Below the pieces are notes generated by a model that did not search any database, was not told the origin of the DNA, and saw only the letters and a program-made list of their open reading frames with translations. Shown here piece after piece: positions 32,218 to 41,700 of a DNA stretch of 64,000 nucleotides; the stretch's first letter is position 1, and each line of letters opens with the position of its first letter. The stretch is from Wolfiporia cocos (taxonomy: Eukaryota > Basidiomycota > Agaricomycetes > Polyporales > Phaeolaceae): the NCBI GenBank assembly GCA_029448655.1, contig JACCLO010000012.1, forward strand, positions 2,976,001 to 3,040,000, in the 5' to 3' direction. A program made the position numbers and the translations under genes.

Positions 32218-32314
32218 AAGTGGAAAAATCGTAAAGACTAACCCTTCAATGGGCTCTAGCACAACTTCTACTCTCAACGGGGTCGTTGAAATCTAAAAGG
32301 GGGGGGGGGGGTAA
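32218..32314 (+). promoter_or_regulatory. A1 3' untranslated segment with expanded polypurine tract
   Basis: A run of 13 G followed by TAA abuts the 3' LTR. A3 and A4 have 8 G at the same place. It is otherwise non-coding. Confidence 0.8.
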
Positions 32315-32933
32315 TGTCACAAGAATTCTCCTAGTTTCCCTATATTTCTTACTATTTTTCCGGCAATTCTACGAATTATCTATGACTTTCTAGACCAATA
32401 ACTAGCTTATCCGGTTCATAAATCAACGGTTACATACGTGCCGAATGATGGCCGCGTTATCTCCCATAACGATGGTCTTATCTTATCATTAGTAGTTACC
32501 ATCAGTCACATGTCTAGCTCTAGCCAATCGGACATTCTGTCCGGAAGCAGTCAGCGTATAAACGTCAGCAGACCGGGCTTTGGTCACGCCCCGTCTTTGT
32601 AATGACAAGAGCGCAAAACGCCATTTGTGCGGCCTATGCCGCCTTTCTATATCCCGGTTTTGATCGGCATATGTATTTATTGCGTATTACTCAGTACTTA
32701 GGTACCTGGGGACTTGTACATACGAATACAGATATTAATATTACCTAATAGGGCTGTTAGGGGTCTTATTTATTATGTATATATACTAGCCTTGCTGAGC
32801 GCTATTGCCTCAGTTCTATTCATTGCATTCATACTACGAGTTAACCACTCCGCGTATCCTGCTTAACTCTTACAACTATCCTGCCTAACCAGCAAACCAA
32901 GCAACTATTACAAGTAAGTGTTATCTTGTGTTA
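32315..32933 (+). repeat. A1 3' LTR
   Basis: This LTR of about 619 bp runs from TGTCACAAGAATTCTCC to CTTGTGTTA. It has a GTAAGT donor near its end. Flank TCGAG follows; the matching left duplication is not in the window. Confidence 0.92.
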
Positions 32934-33136
32934 TCGAGGCGCGACAAGGCCGAGCGCTGAGCGTGGGATAACGTTCCACGTTTGAAAGGTCAGATGCTCG
33001 CCGGATGTCATCCATTGTCGGGCGGCGGCATCCACCCCACGCGTGGGAGATACGGAAATATAGTTATTACCATTTGAATCATAGGGCTACATTATTTAGG
33101 AAGGGTGAAAGAAGGGTGTGATTACATACAGAATTG
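32934..33136. repeat. F repeat, partial unit
   Basis: This segment matches 55691-55892, sharing the CCACCCCACGCGTGGGAGAT stretch. It is interrupted after AATTG (33132-33136) by solo LTR E. It appears to be the oldest substrate of the right nest. No gene is visible. Confidence 0.7.
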
Positions 33137-33637
33137 TGTCACAGATTTATCTGTTCTCTAATTTTCCCTGTATTTTCTTCGCATTCATTCCAAATTGTTC
33201 CTCAACATCTACACTTATCCTGTATCTAAGCTATACTTAAGCTACCGTGCCGCTGTACCGAACCATAACCTCGTAGATCACTCACGTGACCATTCCCACA
33301 CTAGACGTCTTATCTTATCTCTCAACCACGTTACCTATTCATCACACGATACTATCTCCAGCACCCTTAGCGCTGCCACGTCATAACTGACATCATCGTT
33401 CCAGACTCTGGGCAGAGTCCGGACCCACATCACGTTTCCAACGTAGACGCCTTACTCACGCATCGTCATACTAATGACATATCCCAATCGGCCTATGGCT
33501 CAGCCCGGGATCCCCATATCACAAGCTTCGGACACTTCGTTAGCACCGCCATTACCGGCCTGTGCCCTATGCCCTACTGTATTGTTAGTCCTACTTAGAG
33601 TACCAGGGGTCCTATATCACATGTGTCTTCTTAGCTC
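33137..33637 (+). repeat. solo LTR of family E, first part
   Basis: It starts TGTCACAGATTTATCTG, like family C, but diverges afterwards. Direct repeats AATTG flank the whole (33132-33136 and 55587-55591). D2 interrupts it after AGCTC (33633-33637). The remainder is 55548-55586. Total length is about 540 bp. Confidence 0.82.
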
Positions 33638-33858
33638 TGTCACAAGAAATTCCGGAATAAAGGGATTCCCTGGTGATTTATTTACCTTTATTCTCCAGAT
33701 ATTCACTACGTTATACCTAGCCGCCCGGGACTGCACGTGCATGGGAAATAGATAAGTCTTCGTCATATCTTATCTCTTACATAGGTCACGTGGTACGTCA
33801 CTGGAGTCACGATTATTACTTAGTCATGTGCAGTGTAGTCACAGTGTGCACAGACCAT
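33638..33858 (+). repeat. D2 solo LTR (family D), first part
   Basis: This D LTR starts at TGTCACAAGAAATTCC and is interrupted after ACCAT (33854-33858) by D3. It resumes at 55119-55542. AGCTC flanks it at 33633-33637 and 55543-55547. No internal region is present, so it is a solo LTR. Confidence 0.9.
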
Positions 33859-34232
33859 TGTCACAAGAAATCCCGGAATAAAGGGGTTCCCTGATGATTT
33901 ACTCACCTTTATTCTCCAGATATTCGCTACGTTATACCTAGCCGCCCGGGACTGCACGTGCATGGGAAATAGATAAGCTTCTCCTATCTTATCTCTTACT
34001 TAGGTCATGTGGTACGTCACTGGAGTTACCCGCGTTACATAGTCATGTGCAGCGTAGTCACAGTGTGCACAGACCACGCCATTAGGGCAGGTCTTGTAGC
34101 TACAGAAGTCTGCGTTTACATGTATATATACTAGGTAGCGTTCTGAGGTACTCCTCAGAACTTATCTTCTCGTCGTTGGGGGCGCGTCCCCTGGCAACCT
34201 TTCAATACCGTCTGCCTTTCTGTCTTTGCGTG
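33859..34232 (+). repeat. D3 5' LTR, part upstream of A3
   Basis: It contains TATATATA (34123-34130), 26 nt, then the self-primer AGAACTTATCTT (34157-34168). It ends at the GCGTG target (34228-34232) of A3. Confidence 0.93.
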
Positions 34233-34852
34233 TGTCACAAGAATTCTCCTAGTTTCCCTATATTTCTTACTATTTTTCCGGCAATTCTACGAATTATCTA
34301 TGACTTTCTAGACCAATAACTAGCTTATCTGGTTCATAAGTTTACGGTTACATACGTGCCGAATGATGGCCGCGTTATCTCCCGAAACGACGGTCTTATC
34401 TTATCGCTAGTAGTTACCATCAGTCACATGTCTAGTTCTAGCCAATCGGACATTCTGTCCGGAAGCAGTCAGCATATAAACGTCAGCGGACCGGGCTTTG
34501 GTCACGCCCCGTCTTTGTAATGACAAGAGCGCAAAACGCCATTCGTGCGGCCTACGCCGCCTTTCTATATCCCGGTTTTGATCGGCATATGTATTTATCG
34601 TATATTACTAAGTACTTAGGTACCTGGGGACTTGTACATACGAATACGGACACTAGTATTATCTAATAAGACTGTTAGGGGTCTTATTTATCATGTATAT
34701 ATACTGGACTTGCTGAGCGCTATTGCCTCAGTTCTATTCATTGCATTCATACTACGAGTTAACCACTCCGTGTATCCTGCTTAACTCTTACAACTATCCT
34801 GCCTAACCAGCAAACCAAGCCAACATCTATAAGTAAGTGTTATCTTGTGTTA
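34233..34852 (+). repeat. A3 5' LTR with promoter
   Basis: This 620-bp LTR is TGTCACAAG...CTTGTGTTA. TATATATA (34696-34703) lies 26 nt before AGTTCTATTCAT (34730-34741), the predicted transcript start and self-primer. A GTAAGT donor at 34833 is 20 nt from the LTR end. Confidence 0.95.
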
Positions 34853-34913
34853 TATGAATAGAACTCGCTTTCGCCCCCGCCCTCTTTGAGGGTCTGGGAT
34901 TTTTTCTTCTTAG
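34833..34913 (+). promoter_or_regulatory. candidate PBS-spanning leader intron of A3
   Basis: GTAAGT at 34833 and a T-rich tract ending TTCTTCTTAG at 34913 define an 81-nt intron that includes the LTR end and the primer site. A4 has the same layout (84 nt). No strong branch motif is visible inside. Splicing here is inferred. Confidence 0.5.
34854..34865 (+). promoter_or_regulatory. self-priming primer-binding site of A3
   Basis: ATGAATAGAACT, one nt past the LTR, is the perfect 12-nt complement of AGTTCTATTCAT at 34730-34741. This fits Tf1-type self-priming rather than tRNA priming. Confidence 0.8.
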
Positions 34914-35525
34914 GGGTTTTCGTCGCCGTCTGCGCACCCCTGCTCGCCGCCAGGCAGCGGGGTATCCTTAGTGGGCTCTGGGGGATCATCGCCTTCGGGC
35001 AAATAGCCGGACCGTAGACTTAAGCGGAACCGGGGACTGGCTGCCAAGCCTTTCCCCATATGTTGGGAATCGATGGCAACGGTGTAACTTCTTGACCGGG
35101 CCGGAGACGACCTTCTAGCCTATCCCCAGGCGTACAGGGGCCACTCTATTTAGAGTTGGGATGGTGGGCACGAGTTGCCCTGCCTAGAACCGCTGCCGAT
35201 ACGGCTTCAGAACGATCGAGTTCTGGCCTTGGCGCCCTCTAAGTCCCTCAGGGCATGGGTTTGGTTTAAACACTGGCAGCCACCTAACTGGAGTGAGGCG
35301 TGGGCACATGCGGGGTGTAATACCCCAAATCCTGCATTCCCAGGCGTCAAGGGAAGACGACCTGCTGTATCCCCCACCTGGTAGCGTGAGAGAGACGCCA
35401 TCCAGTCGCCGACACTAACTCCGGTCGAGGGCGGAGCGCCCATTGACGCCGGAGGATAAGCGCATGACACATCAAGAAGCGACGATAAGCCCCGACAGAA
35501 GACCGCGTGATTTCCACTAGAATAG

Positions 35526-35550
35526 CTTACTTAGACTTCTTTTTACGTAG
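35526..35550 (+). promoter_or_regulatory. candidate 3' splice site before ORF0 (A3)
   Basis: CTTAC (35526-35530), then a T-rich tract and TAG ending at 35550, 2 nt before the ORF0 ATG. A1 and A4 have the same layout. Confidence 0.5.
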
Positions 35551-35552
35551 TC

Positions 35553-36368
35553 ATGCCGAAAGCACCACGTTTCACGGTTACTCCGAGAAACGCCGCTACG
35601 GGGGAGCGCGAGGAATGGCATATTGCCGCCTCTAAATCGCTCGAAGACCGCATCTCCGCGGTCACAGCCCCAAAGCGAGGAAAGTCCCGAAAGGGCAAAG
35701 ACGTCTTCTACAGGAAGCCGAACCCCGACCCGGAGGAGATCCGAAGGGTCAACCACGAGGCCGCCCTCGACGACATCAGGCGAAAGAAGCTCAACAAGCT
35801 TCTCCGCCAGAGGGAGAAGCTCGAGGCTCGGATTCAGAAACAAAGCCTGGATCAGCTGATCGCCGAGGCAGCCAGGAAGAGGGTTGAGGAAGAGAGAATG
35901 GTGAGGAGTCTTCGGGAGCAAATTGAGCCCCCAAAGAAGTCGCTGTTGGAAAGGGTGGAGGAGCTTAGGAAGCCGGCCGAGTGGGTCGAGAAACGGGGTC
36001 TTCCGAACCCCAGGGACGTCCACTGCACGGAGAAGAAGTGGGATTGGTTCTTGGACGTCGACAAACAGATGAACGCCGCCCACAAGAACCTTTTCCGGCT
36101 ATGGAAGGTTCCCGACGCAACCACCACGGCCCCTATCATAGCAAAATTCACCACCCTCATCACCGATTTCGACGATCTCTCCACACACCTGGAGCAAAGG
36201 GTCCGTCAGGACTCCATGAAGAACGAAGACCTCCGCCGCCTCGAAAAATATCTCAGGAGGGTGGAGCACGTTTTTGGAGATCTAGACGTGAAACAGCACG
36301 TTACGTACTTAAAGACACATTTAGTACATAGCGGTCTCAACTTCGACCTCGGCAAACCCCAGCTGTAG
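35553..36368 (+). CDS. ORF0 of A3, uncharacterised protein upstream of gag
   Basis: This 271-residue frame is colinear with A1 and A4 ORF0 without gaps. It has a basic N-terminal region, an Arg/Lys/Glu-rich predicted coiled coil (about 60-140), a WVEKRGLPNP segment near 140, and a C-terminal helical domain (about 185-265) related to family B ORF0. It shows no protease, zinc-finger or membrane features. The stop is 154 nt before gag, and the gap carries three copies of a 16-bp repeat. Reinitiation at gag after translating ORF0 seems unlikely at that distance, so a separate spliced mRNA for gag is plausible. Confidence 0.8.
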   Translation: MPKAPRFTVTPRNAATGEREEWHIAASKSLEDRISAVTAPKRGKSRKGKDVFYRKPNPDPEEIRRVNHEAALDDIRRKKLNKLLRQREKLEARIQKQSLDQLIAEAARKRVEEERMVRSLREQIEPPKKSLLERVEELRKPAEWVEKRGLPNPRDVHCTEKKWDWFLDVDKQMNAAHKNLFRLWKVPDATTTAPIIAKFTTLITDFDDLSTHLEQRVRQDSMKNEDLRRLEKYLRRVEHVFGDLDVKQHVTYLKTHLVHSGLNFDLGKPQL

Positions 36369-36376
36369 TAGATAGA

Positions 36377-36460
36377 AAGTCCTGAAAAGGCATTATTTTT
36401 TTTGGTGCATGGCATTGATTGCGAAAAGTCCTGAAAAGGCATTTAAGTCCTGAAAAGGCA
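36377..36460 (+). repeat. three AAGTCCTGAAAAGGCA repeats between ORF0 and gag (A3)
   Basis: Perfect 16-bp copies lie at 36377-36392, 36426-36441 and 36445-36460. A4 has three (47119, 47166 and 47185, the first with one mismatch). A1 has only two. They may be a protein- or RNA-binding array. Confidence 0.85.
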
Positions 36461-36502
36461 CTCTTTTCTTGAATTATCGTTTAAGGAAGAAAATAACTCA
36501 AG

Positions 36503-36520
36503 CTGACGAATACTGTCCAG
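36503..36520 (+). promoter_or_regulatory. candidate 3' splice site before gag (A3)
   Basis: CTGAC branch motif (36503-36507) and CAG ending at 36520, 2 nt before the gag ATG. Conserved in A1 and A4. Confidence 0.55.
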
Positions 36521-36522
36521 CA

Positions 36523-38760
36523 ATGGTGTCCTACACAATTGTCCAAGGCGCTTTGTACAACACCCACAAGGTGGCTACGGCCTACCGCCCCGCCGTCGGC
36601 AAGCACGCGTGGCCCGGAGAGCAAACCTGCTTGATGGACTACCTGCGAGTCGTATTCGGCATCAGAGTTAGGGGGAGTGTCACCTCCTTCAACTCAATTC
36701 CGGCGCATGTGCGCCCATTCCTGAACGTAAACCATACGGCGTACATCAAGTACTATGGGGAAGATTCGACCAGGAACCACATATCGTGGTGGAGGTGGGA
36801 CAATTACTGCACCGCCATCCCCCTGTCGGACCTCATAGTCCTGTACGGTGACGTCCACTGGTACTCCCAGGAAGAAGCGTCACCACGCACGAGAGCCGCC
36901 AGGCTTTTCAACACGGAAACACCCGCACGCCGAGCAGTCATCACCCCCGAAGGCAGCGAGACTCCACGGCCGGAGGAACCAGTCGACACGGAGCCCTTAT
37001 TTGGGACGCTCCCCGATCTCCTCCCCTCCTATGAAAGGGGAACCCTGGAAATAGTCGCGCAGCCGGAAAGAAGCGAAAACGAATTGATGGGAAGGTTGCA
37101 GCGCACTCTGGAAGTGGCCGCCCCAGACGAAGTTCTGCAGGTGGGAAAAGAAGCTTACAGGGAGGCGCTGTACCAAGCCAAGAACCATCTCTACAGCAAC
37201 CTCGCGGCATACAAAAGCCGGGCAGACACGAATATGGAAATGGTCTGGAACAAGACCAACCAAATTCGGAGTCACAACCAGGTGCTTCAAAATAGAATAG
37301 AAGCACTAGAGGAAGCGGAGAGTTTGCGGCAACAATTGGATACCCTTTCCGAAAATCGATTCGTCCGCATAGAAAAAGACATCGCAGTACTGCAAAAGCG
37401 TCCGGCAGTCCCAACCGCGGGACCCAGCGGTGCCCAGGTCACGGCACTAATTAATAGAATTGACCAACTTGAAGCAGAGTTAACCGCTCTAAAAAACGCA
37501 CCGGCAGCCGCGACAGCAGCTGCCACAACGGTCAACTTCCAACAGACCAAACCGACTCAGCCGCCCAAATTCTCGGGCCCTAAGGACTCCATCTCATCGA
37601 AAGAATGGATCCAAAAAATGGGCATGTATTTCGCAGACGCCAAGGTTACCCTCGAAGAAGACAAAGTTCGCCAAGCCCTGCTGCGGCTTACGGGTGAGGC
37701 CTACCAGTACATGTCGCCGGTAGTCGACAAAATCGCCGCCGGACAAACCTCGGGGCACACCTGGAAAACGTTTGCGGAAACAATCGAGAAGGTGTACGGC
37801 AAGAAGACGGACAAGGAGATTGCCGAAAAGGAGATTGAAGGGTACTTCGGAGACGAAGGGAAGAAGAAGCTCCAATCGGACTTCTTCTCCTGGGCACAGA
37901 AGCTCAGGACCCTGGCTCGCCTGGCCGAGACTGACAACAAGACGTTGTTCAGTCACATCAAACGGATCCTCCCGGAAAAGGTGCGAGAAACCCTCGCTAC
38001 CTTAGAATCGGTTCCCGGCTTTACAATGCCGACCGACTGGGAGGTATACCTCGATATGGCCATTGACCTCTACAAGAGGCAATACCCGGACAAGCTCAAA
38101 GGCAAAATCTTTGAGGAAGAAAAGAAGAAGGAGTTGTCGGGGTCTGGCAAGACCGCCGACAAAGCTACGTCGAAGCCTGCCAAGGCTGATGACAAAGGCA
38201 AAGGCAAGGCAAAGGAAACCGGCTCTTACGGGAAGGACTGTCGCAAGCACCCCGGACAACACAAATGGGGCGACTGTCCTGAGAACCCTAAGAACAAGCC
38301 GAAGGAAGCCAAGCCGGCCAGTAGTGGAAGCGGAACGACGAAGCCGACAGGCTCGTCGAGCGGAACGCAACAGTCGGGCCAGAAGAAATTGGACCCGAAG
38401 AAAAAATACAAGGTCCGAATCGTCAGCACCCAGGAACTGGTGACTGACGACGAAGATGAGTCCCCCCAAGCCACCGTAGGGACCATCCGGACCAACGTTC
38501 CGAAGCAACCAGAGGTGGTTCCTCTGGCCCCCACTACGCGCATCAGCGATGAGGAGCAAAGCGGGAGTTCGGTGCGATCGGCAGAAAGCACCAGCCCCGT
38601 CCAGACCCAGTCGACTGGTTCGACTTCGACTGCGCCTACACCGTCGGGCGACTCCATCAGGACACATCTGCCCTGGCTTCGCAAGCGGATAGCCGACTCC
38701 GCAAACACCCTGGGCATCTACGGAAGCTCTGCCTCGGGTTTTCCCACCGAGCACATGTGA
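36523..38760 (+). CDS. gag: gag polyprotein of A3
   Basis: This intact 745-residue gag starts at the first ATG, MVSYTIVQ, which follows the candidate splice acceptor. An open reading to 36469 exists only with a non-ATG start. Residues 1-120 form an aromatic-rich domain I do not recognise. A disordered stretch (about 120-200) follows, then a coiled coil (about 205-290), a capsid-like region (about 345-525), a Lys-rich linker and a variant zinc knuckle, C573-X2-H576-X3-H580-X4-C585, with His in place of the second Cys. A Ser/Thr-rich tail follows. A G GGT TTT heptamer in frame (38736-38742) lies 15 nt before the stop, and the stop overlaps the pol ATG as TGATG. Confidence 0.94.
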   Translation: MVSYTIVQGALYNTHKVATAYRPAVGKHAWPGEQTCLMDYLRVVFGIRVRGSVTSFNSIPAHVRPFLNVNHTAYIKYYGEDSTRNHISWWRWDNYCTAIPLSDLIVLYGDVHWYSQEEASPRTRAARLFNTETPARRAVITPEGSETPRPEEPVDTEPLFGTLPDLLPSYERGTLEIVAQPERSENELMGRLQRTLEVAAPDEVLQVGKEAYREALYQAKNHLYSNLAAYKSRADTNMEMVWNKTNQIRSHNQVLQNRIEALEEAESLRQQLDTLSENRFVRIEKDIAVLQKRPAVPTAGPSGAQVTALINRIDQLEAELTALKNAPAAATAAATTVNFQQTKPTQPPKFSGPKDSISSKEWIQKMGMYFADAKVTLEEDKVRQALLRLTGEAYQYMSPVVDKIAAGQTSGHTWKTFAETIEKVYGKKTDKEIAEKEIEGYFGDEGKKKLQSDFFSWAQKLRTLARLAETDNKTLFSHIKRILPEKVRETLATLESVPGFTMPTDWEVYLDMAIDLYKRQYPDKLKGKIFEEEKKKELSGSGKTADKATSKPAKADDKGKGKAKETGSYGKDCRKHPGQHKWGDCPENPKNKPKEAKPASSGSGTTKPTGSSSGTQQSGQKKLDPKKKYKVRIVSTQELVTDDEDESPQATVGTIRTNVPKQPEVVPLAPTTRISDEEQSGSSVRSAESTSPVQTQSTGSTSTAPTPSGDSIRTHLPWLRKRIADSANTLGIYGSSASGFPTEHM

Positions 38761-38762
38761 TG
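38736..38762 (+). promoter_or_regulatory. gag-pol recoding site of A3
   Basis: GGGTTTT is read as G GGT TTT in the gag frame, a canonical -1 slippery heptamer. The -1 frame is the pol frame and is open from here. The gag TGA (38758-38760) shares its A with the pol ATG (38760-38762), so termination-reinitiation is a second possible route. Confidence 0.7.
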
Positions 38763-41700
38763 ACCTGCCCACTTGTGCTCCCGTGTAATTTTAGTCCCGT
38801 ACCCGCTGTAAAGAGTGTATTCGAGTCAATGTATCATATTTTTGGCAACGATGCGCGCGACTTCGCTCGATCTTTTCGTGTCGAAGTAACACTCTGGGTA
38901 TATGGGCAAAAAGTGCAGGCTCTGGCTTTAATCGACAGCGGTGCAACCATATCGGTCATATCACAACGATTGGTCGATAAACATAAGCTGGTCACCGACA
39001 AACTAGCGTTTCCTATTACGGTTACAAACGCAGACGGAACAGAAAACGTCGCCGGCCGCTTAACGCAATCAGTAAAGGCATTTATGCAACATGGCACACA
39101 CAAGGAAAAAATAGGTCTAACGGTCATGCACCTAGAACCAGACCTAATCCTTGGCTATGACTGGTTGCGGCTCCACAACCCTACCTTTGATTGGAGAAAA
39201 GGAGAAATGGAATATGCACGCTGTACACACGACCAACCCTACGCCAGAAAAAAGGGTAACCGCCCCTCTGAGGAGGAAGCAGTTGAACTCCCAGAAAAGG
39301 AAGTCATCGAAGTAAATTCGATTTGGGACACTCCCGTGGACATATTAGGAGAGGAGGACCCCGAAAATCCTTTGGTCGCTTGGGTGGCAACCCTTGACGA
39401 CGAGGAAATGAACCTGCTGACACAGTTGGTAGCCGAGGTACTTGACAAAGACCTCGATGAAGTAGACGACCGTGAGGAAAACACACCACCGATCGACATT
39501 GAAAAATGGAGATCGTTAGTGCCCGAACAATACCAAGAGTATGGGCCAACGGTGTTCTCACAAAAGGCGTCAGAGAGGATGCCGGAACGGAAGCCCTGGG
39601 ATCACGCCATAGTGCTTGAACCAGATGCGCAGCTTCCTCCCCCGGTAAAACCATACAAAATGTCTCCCCAAGAGCGTAATAGCTTGGATGAGTGGATAGA
39701 CACCGAACTACGGAAGGGTTACATTCGACCATCCGAAAGTCCAATGGCATCCCCGGTCTTCTTTGTCCATAAAAAGGACGGAGGACTGAGGATGGTTGTC
39801 GATTACAGGAGGCTAAACGAAATAACCGTAAAAAATCGTTATCCGATACCTCGGATTGATGATCTCATCGATCAATTGTCCCATGCGACCATCTTCACCA
39901 AAATAGACCTTAGATGGGGATATAATAATGTCCGCATCAAGGAAGGTGATGAATGGAAGACGGCGTTTATTACACACCGTGGACTATACGAGGCAACGGT
40001 AATGTATTTCGGTTTCTGCAATGCCCCCGCAACGTTCCAAGCGATGATGAATTCAATCCTCGCACCGTTCATTCGGACCGGCAAGGTGGTTGTCTACCTA
40101 GACGACATCTTGATTTTCGGGAATGATATGGAGGAACATCGGCGACTTACCAAAGGGGTTCTCCAAACCCTGAAGGACTCGGACTTATATGCGAAGCCCG
40201 AAAAGTGCTTTTTCGAACAATCTTCCATCGAATACCTAGGAATGATCATTTCCGACGGTAACATCATGATGGATCCGAAGAAGTACGTCGGAGTTCAGGA
40301 CTGGCCTAGACCTACCAAGGTCAAAGAGGTTCAAGCCTTCCTTGGATTTGCCAATTTCTACAGGCGATTCATAGAAGGTTTCTCAAAAATAGCCAAACCA
40401 CTCACCATGCTGACCAAGAAGTCAGAAGCTTGGCATTGGGACGCCGAGCAGGAAAATGCTTTCCAAACCCTAAAGGAAGCATTTACCAAAGCGCCCGTGC
40501 TTCGAATTCCGTCGCACGATCAGCCCTTCCGCGTAGAAACAGATGCATCAGACTTCGCTACCGGAGCAGTACTATCTCAGTTAGATCCTACGGATAAAAA
40601 ATTCCACCCCGTGGCATACTATAGCAAGTCGCTAAGTGCCCCGGAAAGGAACTACGACAAGGAAATGTTGGCTGTCATCAGGGCTCTAGAGGAGTGGCGA
40701 CACTACCTAGAGGGACACCCTACAAAATTCGAGATATGGTCGGACCATCTAAACCTGACCTATTTCAAAACGGCGCAAAAACTGACGAGACGACAAGCCC
40801 GTTGGGCACTGTACCTCTCACGCTTCAACTTCCAAATGAAGCACAAACCTGGCAAAACAATGCTAACCGCGGATCCTCTGTCCAGGCGGCCAGACCATGA
40901 GGAGGGGGTGGATCTCGATAATCGCGATCAGGTTCTTCTGAAACCTGAGTGGTTCGAGCAAGAGTACATGGCAATGGCTCTTGATACCTCCCATGCTGCC
41001 CCACAATCGGAAGATGAATCGATACTCCGAGAGATTCGCAAAGCGTTGCTAGACGACAAGGTCACAAAAGACTACAAGGAGCTGCTCTCATCCGGCCCTC
41101 GTGAATTCAAAAAAGACCTATCAGAATGGAACTACGAAGGAGGGTTACTCCTCCGAAGAGGCAAAGTCTACGTTCCAGCTACACCAGCGGATATCAGACG
41201 GCAAGTGGTCGAGTATCATCACGATCACAAGTCAGCTGGGCATTTCGGACGCTATAAAACGTACGAATTGCTAAGCCGCAACTATTGGTGGCCAGGAATG
41301 TTCGTTTACGTCAAAAAATACGTAGACGGATGTGACACATGCCAACGTATGAAGAACCACCCGCAGAAGCCGTACGGCCCCCTGCAACCCTTACCGGTGC
41401 CGTCAGGCCCGTGGGAAGTGGTGACAATAGACCTGATTACTCAGCTACCCCCATCGGGAATGCATGACGCGATCATGGTCGTAGTGGATCGGTTGACCAA
41501 AAGAGCAAGGTTTTTCCCAATAGAAAACACCTTCTCAACGAAAGACCTAGCTACGATACTCTATCAAAAGGTATACCCCTTACATGGGTTGCCGAAACAG
41601 ATAGTATCGGACAGAGGGACACAATTTGCCTCAAAACTATTTGGTGAATGGTGCACCCTGCTAGGGATTCAAAGGTCGATGACTACTGCGTACCATCCGC

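Larger units (their letters stand above)
944..32933 (+). mobile_element. A1: old, broken family A Ty3/gypsy element with nested insertions
   Basis: A1 holds the end of the leader, ORF0, gag, pol and a 3' LTR in the same order as A3 and A4. Its 5' LTR and most of the leader are outside the window or removed by the C LTR at 1-943. Gag is split by solo LTR G. Pol is split by solo LTR C, which carries D1, B2 and B1. Removing those insertions leaves pieces that align end to end with A3/A4 pol. Two nonsense codons and many CpG-type transitions show it is a dead copy. Its own TSD cannot be tested. Confidence 0.93.
34853..35552 (+). other. A3 leader
   Basis: This untranslated leader of about 700 nt lies between LTR and ORF0 and is nearly identical to that of A4. 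A 69-codon frame at 35175-35384 is shared with A4, but such recent copies give no evidence of selection. I do not call it a gene. Confidence 0.7.

Noticed and set aside
34853..34870. tRNA-type primer-binding site
   Set aside because: The sequence after the LTRs does not start with TGG or match a common tRNA 3' end. It pairs with the element's own LTR instead.
35175..35384. 69-codon frame in the family A leader as a small gene
   Set aside because: It is identical in A3 and A4, but the whole leader is. There is no codon-level evidence and no recognisable domain.
36469..36522. Gag start at 36469
   Set aside because: That reading begins with TTG. The first ATG at 36523 is conserved in A1 and A4 and follows the candidate splice acceptor.
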